From Cognatilysobacter claricitrinus (lineage in GTDB: Bacteria; Pseudomonadota; Gammaproteobacteria; Xanthomonadales; Xanthomonadaceae), in the NCBI RefSeq assembly GCF_045866565.1, contig NZ_BAAFZV010000002.1:1410041-1474040 (forward strand): a stretch of DNA of 64,000 nucleotides. Reading direction: 5' to 3'. Position numbers and translations under genes: made by a program. The notes below the pieces were generated by a model. It ran no database searches, was not told the DNA's origin, and worked only from the letters and a program-made list of their open reading frames with translations. Shown here piece after piece: positions 25,323-33,648 of this stretch. Positions within the stretch are counted from its first letter, which is position 1. Every line of letters begins with the position of its first letter.

Positions 25323-27164
25323 ATGGATGACGTCGCGCTTCCGCTGACGCAGGACATGGTCGTGGTGCTGGCGATCACCGCCTTCACCATGGTGATGTTC
25401 CTGTTCGAGCGGATCCGCGCCGATGTCGTCGCGCTGGTGGTGCTGGTGCTGCTCGGGCTCACCGGCATCATCGAACCCGACGCGCTGTTCAACGGCTTCT
25501 CGGGCAACGCCGTCATCTCGATCATCTCGACGATGATCCTCGGCGCCGGCCTTGATCGCACCGGCGCGCTGAACCGACTCGCGGGCTGGCTGCTGCGGCG
25601 TTCGCATGGCGACGAGCAGCGCCTGTTCCTGCTCACCACGGCGGTTGCCGGACTCAACTCGTCGTTCATGCAGAACCCGTCGGTGATGGCGTTGTACATG
25701 CCCGTCGCCGCCCGTTTGTCGTCGCGCACCGGCCTGTCGTTGCCGAAACTACTGCTACCAATCGCCGCGGCGATCGTGATGGGCGGCGGGCTGACCATGG
25801 TCGGCAACTCGCCGCTGATTCTTCTGAACGACCTTCTGGTCGCCGCGAACGCGAACCTGCCATCGGGCGCCGCCACGCTCGAACCGCTGCACATGTTCCG
25901 TCCGCTGCCGATCGGCGTCGCGCTGCTCGCCTCGTCGCTCGCCTACTTCCACTATCGCGGGCTCAAGGCGCTGCCCGACGACGAAGGCAAGGGCGCGACG
26001 CCTGGCCGCACCGAAAGTTATTTCGCGCAGGCGCACGGCATCGAAGGCGACGTCTACGAACTCGAAGTCACCGACGAAAGCCCACTGGTGGGGCTGACCA
26101 TCGGCGACGTCGAACGCCTGCATGGCGTGCCGATGCTGCTGGCGCTCAAGACCGGCGACGAAAGCCGCCTGTCGCCCGCCGCCGACGCGACGTTGATCGC
26201 CGGCAGCGTGCTCGGCGTGATGGGTCCGCAGCAGCAGGTGCTCGACTTCGCGCAGGGCCAGTTCCTGCGCGTCGGGACGCGGCTGCGCAACTTCGCCGAC
26301 CTGTTCAATCCCGCGCGCGCCGGCATTTCCGAAGCGGTGGTGCCGGCGACGTCGCGCTACATCGGCAAGACGTCAGGCGAACTGCAACTGCGGCGCCGCT
26401 ACGGCATCTACCTGCTCGCGATCAATCGCGGCCGCGAAGTGATTCGCGACGACGTGCGCGACGTGGCGCTGCGCGCCGGCGACATGCTCGTCTTCCACAG
26501 CATCTGGACCGACCTCGCCGAGATCGCCGCGACGCGCGAAGTCGCGATCGTCACCGACTACCCGAAAGCCAAGCAGCGCCCGCACAAGTTCCGCATCGCG
26601 ATCGTGATCTTCACCGTCGCCATGCTGCTGGCGCTGTCGTCGCGGCTGCCGGTATCGATCGCGCTGATGACCGGCGTGGCCGGCATGCTGATCGCGGGCG
26701 TGATCGACATCGACGAGGCGTACCAGGCGATCAACTGGAAGACGGTGTTCCTGATGGCCTGCCTGATCCCGCTCGGCTGGGCGATGGACTCCAGCGGTGC
26801 GGCGGCGTGGCTTGCGGGCCACACGGTCGAGCGCCTGCCGTCGGGCACGCCGCCATGGCTGCTGCAGATCCTGATCGCGATCAGCACCACCGCCTTGTCA
26901 CTCGTGATCAGCCACGTCGGCGCGACGATCGTCGTCGTGCCACTCGCGATAAACCTCGCGCTCGCGGCGGGCGGTGATCCCACTGCGTTCGCGCTCACGG
27001 TCGCGCTGTCCGCATCGAACAACTTCATGACCGCGTCCAACCCGGTCATCTCGATGATCACCGGCCCGGCCGGTTACAGCGCGCGTGATCTCTGGCGCAT
27101 CGGCGGCCCGCTGTCGCTGATCTATTCGTTCGTCATCGTGGTGATGATCAACCTGATGTTCTGA
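25323..27164 (+). CDS. SLC13/DASS-family transporter with internal TrkA-C (RCK_C) domains
   Basis: 613 residues. N-terminal membrane block (about 1-215) containing FNGFSGNAVISIISTMILG and SSFMQNPSVMALYMPVAA, then a cytoplasmic insert (about 220-410) with two RCK_C-like units (LEVTDESPLVGLTIGDVERL and VVPATSRYIGKTSGELQLRR), then a second membrane block ending ALSASNNFMTASNPVISMI. This is the plan of bacterial anion/dicarboxylate or sulfate permeases of the SLC13 type with ligand-sensing inserts. The substrate is unknown. The ATG follows a GAG and lies 68 bp after trmB. Confidence 0.87.
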   Translation: MDDVALPLTQDMVVVLAITAFTMVMFLFERIRADVVALVVLVLLGLTGIIEPDALFNGFSGNAVISIISTMILGAGLDRTGALNRLAGWLLRRSHGDEQRLFLLTTAVAGLNSSFMQNPSVMALYMPVAARLSSRTGLSLPKLLLPIAAAIVMGGGLTMVGNSPLILLNDLLVAANANLPSGAATLEPLHMFRPLPIGVALLASSLAYFHYRGLKALPDDEGKGATPGRTESYFAQAHGIEGDVYELEVTDESPLVGLTIGDVERLHGVPMLLALKTGDESRLSPAADATLIAGSVLGVMGPQQQVLDFAQGQFLRVGTRLRNFADLFNPARAGISEAVVPATSRYIGKTSGELQLRRRYGIYLLAINRGREVIRDDVRDVALRAGDMLVFHSIWTDLAEIAATREVAIVTDYPKAKQRPHKFRIAIVIFTVAMLLALSSRLPVSIALMTGVAGMLIAGVIDIDEAYQAINWKTVFLMACLIPLGWAMDSSGAAAWLAGHTVERLPSGTPPWLLQILIAISTTALSLVISHVGATIVVVPLAINLALAAGGDPTAFALTVALSASNNFMTASNPVISMITGPAGYSARDLWRIGGPLSLIYSFVIVVMINLMF

Positions 27165-27203
27165 CGGCCGCTTCCGACCGTTCGTCGGCCGGCACTGCGG
27201 CGG

Positions 27204-27230
27204 TGTCGAAATCGCTATGCCTCGTTCGTC
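27204..27230 (+). promoter_or_regulatory. candidate ECF42-type promoter ahead of the DGPF cluster
   Basis: TGTCGA (27204-27209) and CGTC (27227-27230) separated by 17 bases, 45 bases before the first DGPF gene. As I recall, characterised ECF42 sigma factors use TGTCGA at -35 and CGA/TC at -10, so this would be the target of the sigma factor encoded in the same cluster. Confidence 0.5.
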
Positions 27231-27275
27231 GTATCCCATGAAGGCCGGCACTCGCCGCGCCACTGGAGAACGACG

Positions 27276-27686
27276 ATGCGCGTGATGGTGCTGGTGAAAG
27301 CGACGAAGGCGTCCGAAGCGGGCGTCATGCCCGACCTCTCGCTGATCAAGGCGATGGGCGACTTCAACGACGAGCTGGTGAAGGCCGGCGTGCTGCTGGC
27401 GGCCGATGGCCTGAAGGCGTCATCGCACGGCGTGCGCGTGCATTTCGACGGAACCAAACGCACCGTCAGCGACGGGCCGTTCGCCGAGACGCGCGAACTC
27501 GTCGCCGGTTTCTGGCTGTGGGAGGTGCGCTCGATGGACGAAGCGATCGAGTGGGCGCGCCGCTGCCCGAACCCGCACGCCGACGGCGGTGAACTCGAGA
27601 TCCGCCCGATCTTCAGCGAAGAAGAATTCCTCGCCCTGCTGCCGCCTGAACTCCGCGAGTCGCAGGCGCAGGCCACCAGCCGCTGA
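27276..27686 (+). CDS. YciI/DGPF-domain protein 1
   Basis: 136 residues. A dimeric ferredoxin-like YCII domain: MRVMVLVKATKASEAG at the start, DGPFAETRELVAGFWLWEV containing the DGPF-type signature, then MDEAIEWARRCPNP. DGPF proteins are the standard genomic partners of ECF42 sigma factors; their chemistry is unknown. The ATG has GGAGAACGACG upstream. First gene of a five-gene cluster, 12 bp before the next. Confidence 0.88.
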   Translation: MRVMVLVKATKASEAGVMPDLSLIKAMGDFNDELVKAGVLLAADGLKASSHGVRVHFDGTKRTVSDGPFAETRELVAGFWLWEVRSMDEAIEWARRCPNPHADGGELEIRPIFSEEEFLALLPPELRESQAQATSR

Positions 27687-27698
27687 CCGGAGAACGAC

Positions 27699-28130
27699 AT
27701 GCAACTGATCGCCTACCTCGCCTTCGATGGCAACTGCCGCGAGGCCTTCGAGTTCTACCGTGCCGCGCTCGGCGGCGACTTCGTGTTCGCCATGAGCTAC
27801 GGCGAGTCGCCGATGGCCGCGGACATGCCGCCGGAGACGCACGGCCGCCTCATGCACATCCACCTGCAGGTCGGCGGCGCCGCGCTGATGGGCGCCGACG
27901 GCCAGCCCGGCTGCGGCGAGACCGCGCACGGCGGCACCAACATCAACGTGATGGCCGACAGCGTCGCCGATGCCGAACGCATCTGGGCCAAACTCGCCGA
28001 AGGCGCGAACGTCACCATGCCGCTGGCGCCGACATTCTGGGCCGAACGTTTCGGCATGTTGACCGATCGCTACGGCAAGCCGTGGATGGTCAACTACATG
28101 CCGCCGCAGGACGGAGGACACCGCGCATGA
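27699..28130 (+). CDS. VOC-fold protein, PhnB / 3-demethylubiquinone-methyltransferase-like
   Basis: 143 residues. QLIAYLAFDGNCREAFEFYRAALGGDFVF is the PhnB-type start, with GRLMHIHLQVGGAALMGAD and ERFGMLTDRYGKPWMVNY at the end, the usual metal-binding face. The family covers glyoxalase-like and dioxygenase-like enzymes, so a specific reaction cannot be given. Its stop overlaps the next start by four bases (ATGA). Confidence 0.87.
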   Translation: MQLIAYLAFDGNCREAFEFYRAALGGDFVFAMSYGESPMAADMPPETHGRLMHIHLQVGGAALMGADGQPGCGETAHGGTNINVMADSVADAERIWAKLAEGANVTMPLAPTFWAERFGMLTDRYGKPWMVNYMPPQDGGHRA

Positions 28131-28537
28131 AACATCCGCTCTACCTCAATCTGCCTGTCGTCGACGTCGCGCGCACCAAGCGGTTCGTCGAAGCGCTCGG
28201 CCTGGACGTCGACCCGACGTTCAGCGGCGAGAACGCCGTCTGCGTGCGCCTCAACGAAGGCGTGCAACTGATGTTCCTCGCGCGCCCGATGTTCCGGTCG
28301 TTCACCAAGAAGGCCGCCGGTGACCCAGCGACGTCGACGCAGCATTTCCTCACGCTGTCCTTCGATTCGCGCGACGCGGTCGACGACTTCCACCGACGCG
28401 CCGTCGACGCCGGCGCGGTCATGGAGCACGACGCCGAGGACTCGGGGTTCATGTATCAGCGCGCGTTCAACGACCCGGAGGGCCATCAATGGGGCCTGTT
28501 CTGGATGGACCCGTCGCAAATGCCGCCGGCCGCGTGA
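28127..28537 (+). CDS. VOC-fold glyoxalase/bleomycin-resistance-like protein
   Basis: 136 residues. YLNLPVVDVARTKRFVEALGLDVDP opens a VOC repeat; FNDPEGHQWGLFWMD closes it with the metal-binding Glu/His region. Translationally coupled to the preceding gene through ATGA, and followed four bases later by the sigma-factor gene. Confidence 0.85.
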   Translation: MKHPLYLNLPVVDVARTKRFVEALGLDVDPTFSGENAVCVRLNEGVQLMFLARPMFRSFTKKAAGDPATSTQHFLTLSFDSRDAVDDFHRRAVDAGAVMEHDAEDSGFMYQRAFNDPEGHQWGLFWMDPSQMPPAA

Positions 28538-28541
28538 GTCG

Positions 28542-29804
28542 ATGACGGTCGACGTGTCGCGACAGCTGGACACGTTGTGGCGAATGGAATCGCCGCGACT
28601 GGTCGCGCGCGTCGCCCGCATCACCGGCGACGTCGGCGTCGCGGAAGAACTGGTGCAGGACGTCCTGGTGCAGGCGCTGCAACGGTGGCCGGTAGACGGC
28701 GTTCCGTCCACCCCGGCCGCGTGGCTGATGACGGCCGCCAAGCATCGTGCCGTCGACCACCTGCGCCAACGCGCACTGCACGGCGAACGCCAACGGGAGT
28801 ACGCGGTGGAACGCGAACTGCACGACGCGTCGGTCGGCGGAGGGCCCGCCATGCACGCCGATGACGACATCGGCGACGATCTGTTGCGACTGATGTTCGT
28901 CGCCTGCCATCCGGTGCTGCCGGTCGATGCGCGCGTCGCGCTGACGCTGCGGTTGCTGGGTGGCTTGACCGTCGAGGAAATCGCACGCGCTTTCCTCACG
29001 CGCGAGGCCACGATTTCGCAGCGAATCGTCCGCGCCAAGCAGAAGCTGCGCGATGCACGCGTGCCGTTCGAGGTGCCGCGTCGCGAAGAATTGCCGGAGC
29101 GGCTCGATGCGGTGCTGCACGTGCTCTACCTCGTCTTCAACGAAGGCTATGCGGCGACCGCCGGCGATGATCTCGTCCGCCCGGCGTTGTGCGAGGACGC
29201 GATGCGGCTCGGCCGTGCGCTGGCCGGCCTGATGCCGGACGAAGCCGACGTGCACGGGCTGGTCGCGCTGATGGAACTGCAGGCGTCGCGACTGAAGGCG
29301 CGCACCGACGCCGACGGCAACGCGATCCTGCTGACCGACCAGGACCGGCGCCGCTGGGACCGCACGCTGATCCTGCACGGGCTGGCGGAACTCGATCGCG
29401 CCATTGCGCTCGGCGGCGCGGAGGGTACGTACGCGCTGCAGGCCGCGATCGCCGCCTGCCATGCGCGCGCGGCGTCCGCCGACGCGACCGACTGGCCGCG
29501 CATCGCGACGCTGTACGCGCGGTTGTCGGACGTGACCGCATCGCCGGTTGTCGAACTCAACCGCGCGGTAGCGGAGTCGATGGCGTTCGGCCCGGAACGC
29601 GCGCTGCAGCGCGTCGACCGCCTGGTCCGCGAGGGCACGCTGGCCGACTACGCCCTGCTGCCCGCCGTGCGCGCCGACCTGCTCGATCGGCTCGGTCGGG
29701 GCCACGAAGCGCGCGTCGATTTCGAACGCGCCGCCGCGCTCACCCGCAATGCACGCGAGCGTCGCGTGCTGCTGGATCGCGCATCGCGCTGCGGGGCCGC
29801 GTGA
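28542..29804 (+). CDS. ECF42-type RNA polymerase sigma factor with long C-terminal extension
   Basis: 420 residues, more than twice a normal ECF sigma factor. Region 2 is seen in VARVARITGDVGVAEELVQDVLVQAL and AAWLMTAAKHRAVDHLRQ, region 4 in ALTLRLLGGLTVEEIARAF with ATISQRIVRAKQKLR. The remaining 230 residues are helical repeats (FNEGYAAT, LHGLAELDRAIALGG, PVVELNRAVAESMAFGPERAL), the TPR-like SnoaL-free extension typical of ECF42. No anti-sigma gene is present; in this group the extension is thought to replace it. Flanked on both sides by DGPF genes, the defining context of ECF42. Confidence 0.93.
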   Translation: MTVDVSRQLDTLWRMESPRLVARVARITGDVGVAEELVQDVLVQALQRWPVDGVPSTPAAWLMTAAKHRAVDHLRQRALHGERQREYAVERELHDASVGGGPAMHADDDIGDDLLRLMFVACHPVLPVDARVALTLRLLGGLTVEEIARAFLTREATISQRIVRAKQKLRDARVPFEVPRREELPERLDAVLHVLYLVFNEGYAATAGDDLVRPALCEDAMRLGRALAGLMPDEADVHGLVALMELQASRLKARTDADGNAILLTDQDRRRWDRTLILHGLAELDRAIALGGAEGTYALQAAIAACHARAASADATDWPRIATLYARLSDVTASPVVELNRAVAESMAFGPERALQRVDRLVREGTLADYALLPAVRADLLDRLGRGHEARVDFERAAALTRNARERRVLLDRASRCGAA

Positions 29805-29857
29805 CAGCCGCCGCCCACGCGCGCAGCATGTCGACGACCGATCCTCGGACGCCGCCC

Positions 29858-30232
29858 ATGCAGTTCCTCCTGCTCGTGTACATCGACGACGCGCGCCTCG
29901 CCGAGCTTCCGGCCGCGGAGTTCGATCGCCACATGAACCATTGCCTCGTCAACGCCGACGAACTGCGCGCGCAGGGCTGCCTGTTGCAGTCGCAGCAGCT
30001 GGAATTGCCGGCCACCGCGCGCGCCGTGCGCCATCGCGACGGCGCCGCGCGCATCACCGACGGGCCGTTCGCGGAAACCAAGGAATACCTCGCCGGCTTC
30101 AACCTCATCGAAGCCGCCGACATCGACGCCGCAGTGCGCATCGCCGAGTCGATGCCGTGGACGCGCTACGGCGCCATCGAAGTGCGGCCGGTGCGCGACA
30201 TCGACGCCGTGCGCCGGCGCGTCGGCGCCTAG
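29858..30232 (+). CDS. YciI/DGPF-domain protein 2
   Basis: 124 residues from ATG 29858, which gives the family-typical MQFLLLVYIDD and has TCGGA upstream; an in-frame ATG ten codons earlier is possible. The signature is ITDGPFAETKEYLAGFNLIEA. Second DGPF partner of the ECF42 sigma factor. Its TAG stop shares CTAG with the convergent Rieske gene, so the two stops interlock. Confidence 0.88.
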   Translation: MQFLLLVYIDDARLAELPAAEFDRHMNHCLVNADELRAQGCLLQSQQLELPATARAVRHRDGAARITDGPFAETKEYLAGFNLIEAADIDAAVRIAESMPWTRYGAIEVRPVRDIDAVRRRVGA

Positions 30233-30558
30233 TCGAGCCGCACGTCGCCGTCCTTGACGCGCACATCGACGCGTCGCAGCGACTCACCCTTGCACGGCCC
30301 CGCCACGCACTCGCCGCTCGGCAACGCGAACGACGCGCCGTGCGCCGCGCAGACCAGCAGGCCCTCGCGCGTCAGCAGGAACTTGCCGGGCGCCCAGTCC
30401 AGCCGACGTCCCGCGTGCGGGCACACGTTGAGGAACGCGTCGACGCATTCGCCCGAGCGCAGCAGGATCAGCGACTCCGGTTCGCCGTCGATGAGCGCCT
30501 CGGCCTCCGACGGCTGGCCGTCGGCCAGCGCCGCCAGCGAAACGAGAACTTGAGTCAT
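30229..30558 (-). CDS. Rieske [2Fe-2S] protein, small ferredoxin type
   Basis: 109 residues. Both cluster-binding boxes are intact: CPHAG and, 18 residues later, CAAHGA, giving Cys-x-His and Cys-x2-His ligands. There is no catalytic dioxygenase domain, so it is probably an electron carrier or NirD-like subunit. The ATG at 30558 gives the domain start MTQVLVSL; the frame to 30618 is unlikely. It overlaps the DGPF gene end by four bases, convergently. Confidence 0.88.
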   Translation of the reverse strand: MTQVLVSLAALADGQPSEAEALIDGEPESLILLRSGECVDAFLNVCPHAGRRLDWAPGKFLLTREGLLVCAAHGASFALPSGECVAGPCKGESLRRVDVRVKDGDVRLD

Positions 30559-30635
30559 CGACTTAACGCTTCCCTCACACGACACCCGGAGCCGCGCCGG
30601 ATACTCCGACGCTCGCACGACCCGTCGAGTTTCTC

Positions 30636-30938
30636 ATGCGACTGCACACACTGCTCCGCTTTTCCGACCTGCTCGGCCGCGCCGAACGCCCTGTCCGCGG
30701 GGTTTTCCGCAGCGTGATCGAGCCGCGCAAGCCGCGCCATCGCCTGCTGCGCGTGGTGCTCGCGCTGGTCGGCCTCGTGCTCCTCATCGGGCTGGTCGCC
30801 GCCGCGGCGGTGGTCGGCACCGCGCTGATCGTCGGCGGCATCGGCTGGCGCCTGCTGCGTCGCAGCCCGCGTGCGCAGGAATCGCGCGTGCTCGACGGCA
30901 GCTACCGCGTCGTCCCGCGTCCGCTGCTCTCGCGCTGA
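30636..30938 (+). CDS. small inner-membrane protein of unknown function
   Basis: 100 residues. A basic N-terminal third (RPRHRLLR) is followed by one long hydrophobic stretch, about residues 38-70, enough for one long or two short helices, and an Arg-rich tail ending RVVPRPLLSR. No family recognised. Two bases separate it from the next gene, so they are probably co-transcribed. Confidence 0.6.
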   Translation: MRLHTLLRFSDLLGRAERPVRGVFRSVIEPRKPRHRLLRVVLALVGLVLLIGLVAAAAVVGTALIVGGIGWRLLRRSPRAQESRVLDGSYRVVPRPLLSR

Positions 30939-30940
30939 GC

Positions 30941-31651
30941 ATGGCCGACGTCGTTCCTGCACCCGCGCCGGTCCGCATTCCGGTCGACGGCACCTCCGAC
31001 CACTTCCCTGTCCGCCGCATCTACTGCGTCGGGCGCAATTTCGCCGACCACGCGCGCGAGATGGGCGCCGCGGTGCCCACGTCGAAAGCCGATCGCGGCA
31101 CCCCGGTGTTCTTCCTCAAGCCGGCCGACGCCATCGTTCTCGACGGAGAGGTGCCCTACCCCCCGGGCACGAACGACCTGCACCACGAAGTCGAGCTGGT
31201 GGTCGCGCTCGGCAAGGACGCGCCGCATGGCGTGGTCGATCCTGCGAACGCACTGGACCTCGTGTTCGGCTACGGCGTCGGCCTGGACCTCACCCGCCGC
31301 GACCTGCAGGGCAACGCCAAGGCCAAGGGCCTGCCGTGGGACATCGGCAAGGCGTTCGATCATTCCGCGCCGGTGAGTTCGCTGGTGCCGGCCACACGCG
31401 TCGGCGACTACTCGCGGCGTTCGATCGCGCTCGACATCAACGGCCAGCAGCGCCAACGCGGCGCGCTCAACGACCTGGTGTGGAGCGTCGAAGACATCGT
31501 GCATGAACTGTCGAAGCTGTACGCCCTGAAAGCCGGCGACCTGATCTTCATGGGCACGCCGGCCGGCGTCGCCGCGCTCGTGCCGGGCGACACGTTCCAC
31601 GCCACGTTCGACGACCTCGCGGTGCTGGACGGCCGCATCCTGCCCGCCTGA
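30941..31651 (+). CDS. fumarylacetoacetate-hydrolase-family protein
   Basis: 236 residues, the short FAH form. IYCVGRNFADHAREMG starts the fold; PPGTNDLHHEVELVVALG holds the metal-binding His/Glu residues; FGYGVGLDLTRRDLQ and DLIFMGTPAGVAAL are conserved. Members include acylpyruvases and oxaloacetate decarboxylase-like enzymes of the mammalian FAHD1 type, which this resembles; the exact substrate is open. Confidence 0.9.
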   Translation: MADVVPAPAPVRIPVDGTSDHFPVRRIYCVGRNFADHAREMGAAVPTSKADRGTPVFFLKPADAIVLDGEVPYPPGTNDLHHEVELVVALGKDAPHGVVDPANALDLVFGYGVGLDLTRRDLQGNAKAKGLPWDIGKAFDHSAPVSSLVPATRVGDYSRRSIALDINGQQRQRGALNDLVWSVEDIVHELSKLYALKAGDLIFMGTPAGVAALVPGDTFHATFDDLAVLDGRILPA

Positions 31652-31665
31652 CCCGGAGCGACCGC

Positions 31666-32091
31666 ATGCGATTCCTCGACGAGTTCAAGGCCTTCATCGC
31701 ACGCGGCAACGTCGTTGACCTCGCGGTCGGCGTGGTGATCGGCGCGGCGTTCGGCAAGATCGTCAGTGCGCTGGTCGACGGCCTGGTGATGCCTCTGATC
31801 GCGATGGCGACCGGTGGCGTCAAGGTCGACCAGTGGAAGATGGTGCTCAAGCCGGCGCAACTCGACGCCGCGGGCAAGGTGGCCGCGCCCGAGATCGCAC
31901 TGAAGTACGGCACGGTGCTGCAGGCCACCCTCGACTTCGTGATCATCGCGTTCGTCATCTTCCTCGTGCTGCGCGCCTATAACCGCTTGCGCAAGCCCGC
32001 GGACGACGCACCCGCCGCGCCTGCCGAGGACGTCGTGCTGTTGCGCGAGATCCGCGACCTGCTGAAGGCGAAGCCGGTCACATCACCATGA
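31666..32091 (+). CDS. mscL: large-conductance mechanosensitive channel
   Basis: 141 residues. N-terminal amphipathic segment FLDEFKAFIARGNVVDLAVG, pore helix M1 with AVGVVIGAAFGKIVSALVDG, periplasmic loop, M2 (TLDFVIIAFVIFLVLRA) and a charged C-terminal bundle (LLREIRDLL). Opens as a pentamer to release solutes on hypo-osmotic shock. Confidence 0.96.
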   Translation: MRFLDEFKAFIARGNVVDLAVGVVIGAAFGKIVSALVDGLVMPLIAMATGGVKVDQWKMVLKPAQLDAAGKVAAPEIALKYGTVLQATLDFVIIAFVIFLVLRAYNRLRKPADDAPAAPAEDVVLLREIRDLLKAKPVTSP

Positions 32092-32159
32092 CCATCGTCA
32101 TAGCGCCGCGCGGCTGACGCGTTGCTACCCTCCGGGGTTTCCCCGAGCAGGTCCGACGC

Positions 32160-33590
32160 ATGCGCACCCGGTTGATCGTTGCGGCACTTTCCCTCGGCCT
32201 TGCGACGCTGCCCGCGCTCGCCGCGGACGCATCCAAGCCGGTCCGCATTCCCGACGCCGCGGTCGCCCAGGCCGGAAAACTGCGCGAAGCCGCGCTGCAG
32301 AGCGACCTCGCGTATCGCATCACCGAATCGCTGACCACCGAAGTCGGCCCGCGCATGGCGGGCAGCGAAGCGGATGCGCGCGCGGTCGAATGGGCGAAGG
32401 CGAAGTTCAAGTCGCTCGGTTTCGACAGGGTGTGGACCGAACCGGTGACGTTCCCGAAGTGGGAGCGTCGCAGCGAGAGCGGCATGATCCTGGGCGCGCA
32501 TTCGCAGCCGCTGAAGCTCACCGCGCTCGGCGGCAGCCCGGGCGGCACGGTCGAAGGCGAAGTCGTGCGCTTCACCGACCTCGCGTCGCTCGAAGCTGCC
32601 CCCGCCGGTTCGCTCGCCGGCAAGATCGTCTTCATCGACTTCCAGATGCAGCGCAAGCGCGGCGGCGACGACTACGGCATGGGCTCCCGCATCCGCACGC
32701 GCGGCCCGACCACCGCGGCGACCAAGGGCGCGATCGGTTACCTGATGCATTCGGCCGGCACCGATTCGCACCGCATGCCGCATACCGGCGTGACGCGTTT
32801 CGACGACGGCGTGACGCCGATTCCCGCGGCCGCGCTGTCGTCGCCGGATGCGCAGCAGCTGTCTCGCCTGGTCGCGATGGGCACGCAGCGCGTGCACCTT
32901 GCCCTGGACTGCGGCTGGAACGGTGAAGCGACGTCGTACAACGTGATCGGCGAAGTGCGCGGCAGCTCGAAGCCGGACGAGGTCGTCGTGATCGGCGGCC
33001 ATCTGGATTCGTGGGACCTCGGCACCGGCGCGATCGACGACGGCGCCGGCGTCGGCATCACCATGGCCGCGGGCGCGATGATCGCGAAGCTGCCCAAGCA
33101 CCCGGCACGCACGATCCGCGTCATCGCGTTCGCCAACGAGGAACAAGGCCTGCACGGTGGCCGCGCGTACGCGACGAAGCACCTGCCGGATATCACCAAG
33201 CACCAGATTGGCGCGGAAAGCGATTTCGGCGCCGATCGCATCTACGGCTATGCGAGTTCGCTGCCGGACAACGCGCACGAAGCCGACGAGCAGATCCTGC
33301 AGGCGCTCGCCCCGCTCGGCATCTCGCGCCTGGCGCCCGGCAAGGGCGAAGGCCCGGGCTCGGACATCGGTCCGTTCGCGCAGCTCGGCCTGGCGTGGGC
33401 GTCGCTCGCGCAGGACGGCACGCAGTACTTCGACCTGCACCACACGCCGGACGACACCTTCGACAAGGTCGACCCGGCGGCGATCCAGCAGAACGCCGCG
33501 GCCTATGCGGTGTTCGCGTACATGGCGGCATCGGCCGATGGCAGCTTCGGCAGTGCGCCCAAGCCGGCGGCGCCGGCGGCCGGTCACTGA
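32160..33590 (+). CDS. secreted M28-family metallopeptidase with PA insert
   Basis: 476 residues with a signal peptide (cut near ALAAD). A PA-type insert covers about 120-255. The M28 zinc ligands are in order: His/Asp in GGHLDSWD, Asp in GAIDDGAGVG, Glu-Glu in FANEEQGLHGG, Asp in AESDFG and His in DLHHTPDDTFD. The family contains aminopeptidases and carboxypeptidases; this plan resembles the plasma glutamate carboxypeptidase group. Probably periplasmic or secreted. Confidence 0.92.
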   Translation: MRTRLIVAALSLGLATLPALAADASKPVRIPDAAVAQAGKLREAALQSDLAYRITESLTTEVGPRMAGSEADARAVEWAKAKFKSLGFDRVWTEPVTFPKWERRSESGMILGAHSQPLKLTALGGSPGGTVEGEVVRFTDLASLEAAPAGSLAGKIVFIDFQMQRKRGGDDYGMGSRIRTRGPTTAATKGAIGYLMHSAGTDSHRMPHTGVTRFDDGVTPIPAAALSSPDAQQLSRLVAMGTQRVHLALDCGWNGEATSYNVIGEVRGSSKPDEVVVIGGHLDSWDLGTGAIDDGAGVGITMAAGAMIAKLPKHPARTIRVIAFANEEQGLHGGRAYATKHLPDITKHQIGAESDFGADRIYGYASSLPDNAHEADEQILQALAPLGISRLAPGKGEGPGSDIGPFAQLGLAWASLAQDGTQYFDLHHTPDDTFDKVDPAAIQQNAAAYAVFAYMAASADGSFGSAPKPAAPAAGH

Positions 33591-33602
33591 GGACCGCCGC
33601 TT

Positions 33603-33630
33603 CGCACGGGCGCTGCGCAGCGCCCGTGCG
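33603..33630. terminator. perfect 12-bp stem-loop after the peptidase gene
   Basis: CGCACGGGCGCT, loop GCGC, AGCGCCCGTGCG. No T-run follows; a TAGACT -10-like box for the next gene lies a few bases downstream. Confidence 0.45.
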
Positions 33631-33648
33631 ACCGCCTAGACTGGGCGC

